From positions 372,001 through 436,000 of the forward strand of contig JANFNE010000026.1 in assembly GCA_024867545.1 (NCBI GenBank): 64,000 nt of DNA. The letters are read 5' to 3'. Below, in pieces: positions 56,684 to 64,000 of this stretch; within the stretch, counting starts at the first letter, position 1; every line of letters starts with the position of its first letter. The notes below the pieces were generated by a model. It had not been told where the DNA came from and made no database searches. It was given only the letters and a program-made list of their open reading frames with translations. A program made the position numbers and the translations under genes. The DNA is from Phytopythium helicoides. Lineage: Eukaryota; Oomycota; Peronosporomycetes; Pythiales; Pythiaceae.

Positions 56684-58065
56684 ATGGCGACGCCAACGCC
56701 CGCTGGGCTCCCGCTGTGGCCGCTGCTGGCGCTGCTGGCCGCGCTTCTCGTCGCCTCGTTCTGGATCGCCAACGCCATCGCTTGGATCCTGCAACTGCGC
56801 CGAGCGCGTCGCATCGCGCGCAAGACCGAGCAGCTCGCGCGCCTGGGGCCGACTGCGAGCAGGAACGGAGCTGCCAACAGCCAACAAGCCTGTCCGCCCG
56901 TGGTGCCCGTGACAATCCTCACGGGGTTTCTTGGGGCGGGCAAGACGACGCTGCTGAATCGTATCTTGCTGGCGCCGGACGTGCCGTTTAAGGTCATGGT
57001 GCTCGAGAACGAGGTGGGTGCCATCAGCATCGACCACGCGCTGCTGCAGCGCCCTCGGCGGCTCTCGGAGCAGAAGGCAGGAGCGAGCGACGATGGGATT
57101 TACGTGCTGCAGAACGGCTGCATGTGCTGCCTATCGCGCGGCACGCGCAACGTCTCGGAGCTCGAGCGCATCGTTGACTACCTACTGCGCATCTCGAACG
57201 AGAAGGGCTTTGACTATCTTGTGGTGGAGACCACGGGGCTCGCGGATCCTGGGCCAATCATTGAGACTTTCTTGCGGCTTCGCGCCTCGCGATTCCGGTT
57301 GGACGCGATCGTCGCCATGGTCGACGCACACTCGACGCAGAGATACTGGAGCGAAACAACCGCCGATTTCAAGTTCCCAGTCGAGCTCCAGCGACAGCTG
57401 CTGTACGCTGACACGGTCGCGTTGAACAAGGTGGATCTGGCTGGAGGTGAAGAGATTGCGCGGCTCGAGCGTGCTATCCGCAAAATCAACGAAGAAGCAA
57501 CGGTGTACCAGTGCCGCAACGCGGACCTTGATATGACGCAGATCATTAACGTGAACACGTTTGACGCGGTCAAGTTCCGGCAAGCGGCTGGGAAAGAACT
57601 TGTGAGCGATGGAGAGGATGGCAGCCTCGACATTTGGACCCGCGGGTTTCACACAGATGGCATCGTGACGGTGCACTTTGAGGCAGATGCTTCAGTTGAC
57701 ATTGCCGCGTTCAGCGAGTGGTGAGTAGCCGAGAGCTCATGTGATATCATCGAGTGCTGCTAACGATAATCGCAATGCTATGCAGGTTGACGGCAGTTGT
57801 GAATCGCTACAGCAAGGCAGAAGTGTTGCGCATCAAGGGGATCTTGTCCGTGGAGGGTGAGGATGCCAAGTGCGTCGTTCAATGTGTGCTCGACACGTAC
57901 ACGATCGCTCCGTCTGCTGGACATTGGGAAAAGGGAGAACGACGAGCGTCCAAGCTCGTAATGATCGGTGAGCATCTTGAGCGTGAAGAACTTGAAGATG
58001 GATTCCGGCGATGTCTCGTGGGCAATCAAGGCATTGGTGCTACGGAACTGAAAAAGGAGCGCTAA
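56684..58065 (+). CDS. COG0523 / CobW-type GTPase metallochaperone with N-terminal membrane anchor, two exons
   Basis: This is a G3E GTPase of the family that includes the zinc chaperone ZNG1/CBWD. Exons are 56684-57720 and 57786-58065 (438 residues); the intron 57721-57785 has GTGAGT, GCTAAC and TGCAG. Residues 9-36 are a clear membrane helix (LPLWPLLALLAALLVASFWI) followed by a basic stretch (RRARRIARK). The P-loop is GFLGAGKT (81-88), the metal-binding CxCC is C146-C148-C149 in NGCMCCL, and VETTGLADP and NKVD follow. Exon 2 completes the CobW C-terminal domain (FSEWLTAVVNRYSKAEVLRIKG). Most homologues are soluble, so the anchor is unusual. Metal specificity is not shown by sequence. Confidence 0.88.
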
Positions 58066-58485
58066 ATCGCGATATTGAGTGGCATGATGCGAATGCGCAT
58101 CATTGGTGCGGACGCACTTTTATTCTAGCAGAGTCAACGTCGAACTCTATTCGTCCAATACATAGTTTTTGCTGGCTGTGGCATGCCGATGGTATGGTCG
58201 CGCTTTATGATAGCGCCAGCACCGATGATTTCGCATGCGATTTGTCCCTCAAACATGACATCAGCAAAGCGGTTGATGCTGCGCGGGTGTCTAACACGAT
58301 GCACTCGGTGCCACGACCTGGCCACAAACAAACAGCACACAAGCAAGCGAGCGTGATCATGTGATCGTCGCCGATCCCAACTTGCTTGAGGAAGAGAGAG
58401 TTTCCTGGATGTGACGTGAAGCGAACTTTCTTGAGCTGCGAGCAGAATATGGTGCGTCGCAGTGATTTGCATTTCCTCGTCACCT
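58066..58485. other. Intergenic, convergent 3' ends
   Basis: This lies between the convergent COG0523 and Cys/His protein genes. I see no gene. Confidence 0.5.
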
Positions 58486-59289
58486 TCACGGCTCAATAAA
58501 CAACCGATTGAGACACTCAATGTCTTCGTCTTGGAGCGGGACCGGGTAGCGGAATGGCTCGAACTCTGGCACAGTAGTGGAAGTTGTCTGTGGCGGAGCG
58601 GTGAGCACTACTGGAGGAGCTTGGATCGGTTCTAGAATCGTAGGAGCAGGACTGGAGGCTGACGATGGAGTAGATATGGCAGAAACGCCCGAGCTTACGC
58701 TTGTAGAACGCAGTAGAGCTGGTGCCGCACTCAGCGGTACACCGTGGTTGACAGCGTAGTGTACGGCGAGCACGTTCTGCGTTCCACTAGCGATAGGTGC
58801 GGCCACTCTGGGCACTCCTGCAACAGGTAGCAGTCCTCCAGAAGTCCCTGCAGCTCCCCCTGAGACGACGACAGCTGCAGCTAAGGCGGCCGCTTGCTCT
58901 CGCTGAGCCTGGAGGCTCTTGAGTCTCGACTGGATCCTCTTGTGCTTGAGCCGTTGCTCGAGCCGCCGCTGGTACTGGTTGGCAGAGTCTCGGTGCATCT
59001 CGCAGAACTTGTGCAGCTGACCATTGTTCTTGAGCGCACGCTTGTTGTAGCAGCGCTTGTTGGGGTATCTGCACGCGTCGGGCGGGTGCTCGGCGGCTAC
59101 TGCTGCTCTCCTCGCGGCTGCGGCCGACCTCGCGCTGCTGGCACTGCCCGTCACGTTGGTCGGCGTAGATGTCGTTGACGAGCTCGCGGAGCCTGTGGAC
59201 CGCCGCCTCCGCAGCGGCAGCTTCTGATCTGCGCGCTGCTCCATGATGGCGTTGATGGCCGGCGCTTCGGCCAGAGCCGCTTTGGTCAT
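58486..59289 (-). CDS. Protein with Cys/His motif and basic helix, putative nuclear regulator
   Basis: This 267-residue protein belongs to a type I have seen in oomycete proteomes but that has no established function. Its core (residues 73-115) has C73, C80, C96 and H99 (CRYPNKRC, FCEMHR), a possible zinc site, directly followed by a strongly basic helix (QRRLEQRLKHKRIQSRLK). Low-complexity Ala/Ser/Pro regions flank it. The C-terminus ends in an acidic/hydrophobic motif (PFRYPVPLQDEDIECLNRLF), which may be a protein interaction or activation segment. No membrane helix or signal peptide, so it is probably nuclear. No introns. Confidence 0.72.
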   Translation of the reverse strand: MTKAALAEAPAINAIMEQRADQKLPLRRRRSTGSASSSTTSTPTNVTGSASSARSAAAARRAAVAAEHPPDACRYPNKRCYNKRALKNNGQLHKFCEMHRDSANQYQRRLEQRLKHKRIQSRLKSLQAQREQAAALAAAVVVSGGAAGTSGGLLPVAGVPRVAAPIASGTQNVLAVHYAVNHGVPLSAAPALLRSTSVSSGVSAISTPSSASSPAPTILEPIQAPPVVLTAPPQTTSTTVPEFEPFRYPVPLQDEDIECLNRLFIEP

Positions 59290-60765
59290 GGCGGGGACGT
59301 TGGCAACTGCGATCCGCGCGGCGGGGATGGGGAGCAGCAGGCCTTGTAGCTGACGTACGGTGAGGGCTAGAGTGGACTATCGTTGCAGCAGCGCGGGTCA
59401 GCAGTTAGCCATTGACGTAGCAATGCAGCAGCAACGAGAGGCCGCGTCTAGCGTAGCGTCCAGGGCATTGTGGCGTCGCGAGGCGAGCGTCGCGCCGAGA
59501 GCTGAGCCGATATCAGTGCGTACCGTAGTAGGCGATCGGTGCAACGGCAGAGCGAGCAGCAAGCAGCGCTGCGGCTCCACTAAATGTGGACACGGGCGTC
59601 GGCGCGAGAAGCGGCGCAGCGTCACATGGGATAGGATCGGAGCCGCGGTTTGCGCTGCTCGAGGAGGTGGCACTTTCAGTTCGAAAGCTGCTGAACTACT
59701 GTGACTTGGTCTCACTATGTCCAATAGTGGACATGGTCGCCTGCTGGTCGACAAACTACGCGTTGAAGTGAGAGTGGGCCGCCGTAGCAGCGTGGACGGC
59801 CCCGCTTGCTGACTGAGGGGAGGTGCAAGGGGATGGCCCAACTCAAAGCACAGGCAGCGGCTGCTTCGTCCTACAGTAGACACACTATTAGGCGTGGTTG
59901 AACTGCTCAGGTTCCATGATTGGCGCGGGGTTGGATGTGCATCGTCCCACGAACGACCGGAGTTGGTAACTGAGCAACTGAGTTGCTTCCCAAGTCTTCA
60001 GCCTCGTCACCGTCTGCTCAACTGACATGATACAACGCCATGTGGCGAGGATCGCTGCGCCGCACTGCAGTCGTTGGACATGCTAGTCCCGCTCTCTCGC
60101 GGCTGTGGACATCGCCGCTATGACGGCTGGACAACGTGAGCACTGTGCAGCCCAACTCTGTATAGAGCGAGCTCGGACATGACTAGCGACCGCCGGCTAT
60201 CGATCGGCTCATCGAAGAGGCTCTGTTGACTGGCCAAAGAGACCAACGGGGGATACTGTAGGACCTGGTCCGCCCATCGATCCGATCCTATATAGTGAAA
60301 GCAAGATCTAATGGTTCAGACCGCGGTACCGACATCATCCGTGATTGATGATGTCGGACAGTTGAACCGAATGGTACGGCGAGCTGTAAAGGCATCACGT
60401 TGCTGCCACGACCGACCATTGATCACGTCGAAACGTGTGTTAGCCGTTTACAGTACGCATCCAGAGTCACCATCGCATTGAAGGAGTTGAATCACCACCA
60501 TTTCTACTCCCTGGTCAGATAGCAATACCACGATGCGTGAGCTCGGTCCCATCGTCCGACAACGACATCATCAGTGCCACCGGTGGACAGCGGCGTTAGG
60601 TCACTGCGAGGCGGTAGGACAGTGGGCTGATTTTGCGCGGGTGAGGTGGCTGAGCCGTTCACGCCTGAGGACTCGCCACAGCACCATGGCAGCGAGCAAT
60701 CAAGACCTTGAAGTGTAATATATTCTGACTGCAATCCCTGGGTTTTGCTACCTACCTGCGCGCCT
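59290..60765. other. Intergenic, about 1.48 kb, contains a strong hairpin
   Basis: No protein-coding gene is supported; open frames at 59360-59883 overlap on both strands without domains. It contains the hairpin at 60313-60368. No tRNA or rRNA pattern is seen. Confidence 0.5.
60313..60368. repeat. Two-tier hairpin (inverted repeat)
   Basis: The inner stem is an 11-bp perfect match, CCGACATCATC with GATGATGTCGG, around a 7-base loop. The outer stem is GGTTCA with TGAACC. Together they would fold into a bulged hairpin of 56 bases. It lies in a gene-free region and could be a structured RNA, a small palindromic element or chance. Confidence 0.55.
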
Positions 60766-63451
60766 TTACGGCTCGGGCAGCGCGCAACGACACGTTGGAC
60801 ATTCCATCTTGACCTGCATCCAGCCCTGCAGGCACTCGCGGTGGAAAATGTGGTCGCACGGAGCGATCATGTAGTCGCGAGCGTCGACGTCCAGCTCCAT
60901 CATGCAGATGACACAGTCGATCGAGCTGTCCTCGTCGTCGCACGTCCCGCTTCCGCTGCCGTTCCGCAGCAGTGACCGCTCTTGCAAGTTGATGCGGCGC
61001 TCGTAATTGTATTTGACTGGGAGGAAGCGTGCGGGGACGAAGAACCGCGGCCCAAATCGCTGCTGAAGTGTCAACACACCGACTTGGAAAAGCATCCACG
61101 CAGTCAGCGTGTAGCAGAAGTGTGGGTCTGTCTTGCTTTCGTACTGTGCAAAACAAAATATCATCGACAAGAGTCAGAGTTGTTTCAATCATGCTATAGC
61201 GATAACAGAATATGCGAAAGCATACCATCGGGAATGCCGTCAGGAAATTACTCGGGCAGCCGTAAATGTAGAGTGGCAAGAACATTCGCAAGGCGCTGAT
61301 ACCGTAGAGGTACCCGAGGTCGAAAGGATTCCGGACCTCACTGAGCCATAATGGTTAGTTCGCAATTTTAACCCGACAGAATATCTCATTGCTTCAAACG
61401 CACCGGTGGACGTTGTGAATGATCTGCGGCACCCAGAAAGAGTAGCAAATGAAGACGAGGACTGGAAGGTGGTTCTGCATCAAACATCATCGAAATCGTC
61501 AGAGATATCAACCAAGATGTCTCGCGGGTCGCCAATAAACGTACCGAGAAGTTGTAAAATAAGCACAGCCCAGCGAGCAAGGACAAGTAGAAGCGCGAAT
61601 ACAGCGTCGTGAGCTCGCGGCGCAGTGATAACCACCCTTCAGAGAAACCCTGGGGCCGCCGAGCCTTCCAAATGATGAGTAGATAACGCATCTCAAAAAC
61701 TGAGAAGATGATGAGCTTGACGAACGCCACGGATGCAAAGGCAGCAAAAACATTCTGGAGAGGAGAATTGGTGACAAGCAGCACCTTGCAAGCGTTAGAT
61801 ATCAGTACGCGACGAGAGAGCCAATGAGGATGCAATATTGTACCTGCGCAACGATGCCGATGGTCAAGTGGCCAAGACACAGGTACGAGTCTACGATCGC
61901 CTGCTGGCCGATTGTGAGTAAGGATACCTTGGCCGCAGTCGCTTGAGTACTTGAGATCTGGAGTTGGCGAAGCAAGAAGTAGATCTCGCCCATAGCGATG
62001 AACGTCATGATGACAGCGTATCGTGAAGCCTTGGCGAAGAACACGTTCAAGTTCTCCTCTTGGAAAGATGCATCGATCGTCAAGTAGAGTCCGCAGTTGA
62101 CACTTGCTAGAGTCCCTGTCAACTTCATGTTGTGCATACTGCGCGCCAAAAAATCGGCAGCTTCTTCGTCGTCCCCTTCGGCCTCAGTCTCACCTTGAAT
62201 TGGCACGGAGTTGTTGACAAGTGACATTTCAACGATACTCACACATTGATCGCTGAAGGAATCACTGCTTCGGAAGCGCGACACGTACGAATACCGTGGC
62301 GGCGACACGTCAATCGACTCGTAGTCACCCATGTTTTCGACCACAGGAACGCCGTCCAGCACACCGAGGTTCAAGAGTTCGCCGCGCGGGATTGGCTGCT
62401 GCTCTGCATCGGCAGCTGCCGCCTCCTCCAGCTCCTCCTCTTCTTCTTCTTCATCCGTTTGCTCTTCGGTGTCGTCGTTCTCTGACAGCTTGGCTTTCTC
62501 CTTCACATTGTTGGACGTGATTGTTGATGATGCAGTCCCTGTCGTAGAATTTGCCGTGAGCTGCGACTTGGACTTGCGATACAGCAGCTGCACACTTGAG
62601 TCAGGGCTGTTGCCAAACAGCGTGAGCTTGCCCATCTTCCTCAGGAACACTCCTTGCACGGGCAAGATTGTGGCCGCAAGCGACGCCTGCTCCTCGTAAA
62701 TCACCAGCTGGCCGGTGACGTACGCCACATCCTTCTTGAGCTCCTTGGAGGCTGGCGGCTTCATCTTGAGGAACAGCCACGTGTGTCCGGCCTCGACTGG
62801 CTGCGTGTACTGCTGCAGCTGAATCTCGCGGTCCACTTTCAAGTACGGGCTGTGGTGATAGCAGTGCTACTTGTCAGCGAAACCAGCAGCTCTAGTCATT
62901 CGCACGGCGCGTACATGATGTCGGTGTAGACGGGCTTGTGCGCGTCGTACTGCTCAGCGGACAGCGACTCCCACGTGCCTGCGGTCCACCAGCGTTAAGT
63001 GTCTCTCTCACGCGCGCGCAGTCCAGCCTCCGTGGCACGCACCCGAGTAGATTCCGGTGACGTTTAGCGGCGGTCCCTTGAGCCTGTATCCCTGCTGTCG
63101 GTGCAGCACGTCCTCAAAGGCGTGCACCTTTGTGAGTCGGTCCGAGTCGTTGAGCGCGTCGTGGGGCACGGCGTAGCGGCTGCGGCCGGACGTGTCGACG
63201 CGCGTGCGCGTCTGGCGCGAGTCGCCCGCGCGGTTGTCGAAGAAGAGCACCATGAAGCAGAGGAAGATGGCCATGCTGAGCAGCTGCATGCGCTGCCGCT
63301 GGAACTGCTGCTGCCGCCAGTCCGTCTCGAGCGCGCCGAGGTTGATCGCCTGCAGCGCCTCGCCGTTCGCGCCGCCGCCCGGCTCACCGTTGCGTGGCGA
63401 GTTGGCGCGCACGATCATGAGCACGCGGCCGTTGCCCGGCCCCTGGTCCAT
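60766..63451 (-). CDS. TUL1: TUL1/FLY1-type transmembrane RING-H2 E3 ubiquitin ligase, seven exons
   Basis: This is a Golgi/endomembrane E3 ligase of the yeast Tul1 (DSC complex) and plant FLYING SAUCER1 family. Exons: 63043-63451, 62906-62978, 61844-62849, 61545-61784, 61404-61474, 61226-61340 and 60766-61143. The six introns (56-82 bp) are all GT-AG and keep frame, giving 763 residues, close to yeast Tul1. An N-terminal signal-anchor (LSMAIFLCFMVLFF) precedes a luminal domain with an acidic Glu-rich insert. About seven membrane helices follow (from NVFFAKASRYAVIMTFIAMGE to the segment after YESKTDPHFCY). The C-terminal RING-H2 is complete (CVIC...CDHIFHREC...CPTC). The start at 63451 (MDQGPGNG) is preferred; an upstream in-frame ATG at 63589 exists. 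It ubiquitinates membrane proteins for sorting or degradation. Confidence 0.9.
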
Positions 63452-64000
63452 GGCGCGCGCGGGGGCGAGCGAGAGCGGCCGCCTGTCTCGCGATCTCGCT
63501 CGCTTCTTCACTGTGGGGGCGACTATGGGGAGCTTCTTTTCCGCCGACGGGTTCCTAACGCGTGACGTGGTGGCAGGTACGTGTGACAATTTGGTGTTCG
63601 TTAGAGGGGGGAGGTTTTACGTTACGGTTTTTATATGGGTGGAGTGGTTTATGTAATTATGGCATACTTTTAGTTGAAGCCATGGGATATGTGGATCTCG
63701 GTTTGCAACTCAACACGGACTGACGAGCAATGGGAGCATGAAGGAACTTGCCTCCGCACGCAGTACGAGTCAAAGCAACAGATATCACAAAGATCAAATA
63801 CTTGATTTGCCGCCCAATTCAAATGGAATCGCTCGGTGAGTCAGCTACGGTGACAGCATCAACGATGATGATGATGATCAACAAGTACGTCAGCAAAAGC
63901 CACTCTGTACTTGGGAGTGACATGGTTGTCTTGCTACAATCGAAACCTTGGGACTGGCGGACGGACTGACTGGAACGAAGTGTTCGATCCGACCAACACC
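63452..64000. other. Window end, promoter side of TUL1 gene
   Basis: This upstream region of the TUL1-type gene contains a short ATG repeat near 63863-63880. A 73-codon open frame at 63748-63969 shows no domain and is not called. A gene may begin beyond the window. Confidence 0.4.

Noticed and set aside
1..64000. CRISPR arrays, insertion sequences, retrotransposon polyproteins, tRNA and rRNA genes
   Set aside because: No regularly spaced repeats, no transposase or reverse-transcriptase motifs, no tRNA B-box with matching arms and no rRNA-like conserved stretch were found by eye. This is a negative reading without a search tool.

Overview
The window looks like nuclear DNA of a Phytophthora-like (peronosporalean) oomycete. 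The evidence is three elicitin-like genes with GPI-type tails, two START-plus-FYVE-type proteins of the oomycete kind, full-size PDR (ABCG) transporters, a kinesin-2 motor expected of a flagellated zoospore, secreted GH3 glucosidases, and very short introns (56-85 bp) with GTRNGT donors, CTAAC-like branch sites and CAG/TAG acceptors. There are no operons. Genes lie on both strands and are mostly separated by 0.2-1.5 kb.

Layout. 1-3360: 5'-truncated PDR transporter. 3.7-6.7 kb: three elicitin-like genes on the minus strand, one with two elicitin domains. 7.7-10.6 kb: START/FYVE protein, divergent from a kinesin-2 gene (11.9-14.3 kb). 14.4-16.0 kb: two-exon START-like protein with a basic-zipper-like N-terminus. 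17.0-23.3 kb: a second PDR transporter flanked by two paralogous NDUFS7 (complex I PSST subunit) genes with the same intron positions. 23.7-27.4 kb: a tetraspanin divergent from a seven-exon SV2-like MFS transporter. 28.2-49.1 kb: four GH3 beta-glucosidase genes (two direct, two as a near-identical inverted repeat), interleaved with a coiled-coil gene, a PhoD-like phosphatase, an F-box-like protein and a second START/FYVE protein. 49.5-54.2 kb: two kinase genes of unusual architecture, a B-box + SAM + MAPKK protein recovered by splicing and a helical-domain + degenerate TKL kinase. 55.1-63.5 kb: secreted palmitoyl-thioesterase-like protein, membrane-anchored COG0523 GTPase, an oomycete-type Cys/His protein, and a seven-exon TUL1-type transmembrane RING E3 ligase.

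Themes. Paralogue expansion dominates (GH3 x4, elicitin x3, ABCG x2, NDUFS7 x2, START x3), with signs of gene conversion and decayed duplicates. Eight single-base frame disruptions all fall between about 12.4 and 20.6 kb (kinesin, NDUFS7 copy A, second ABCG), while about 35 kb of other coding sequence shows none I could establish. I read this mainly as a low-quality assembly segment, but pseudogenisation of the second ABCG cannot be excluded. Exon boundaries were worked out by hand from splice signals and reading frame; they are inference, not transcript evidence.
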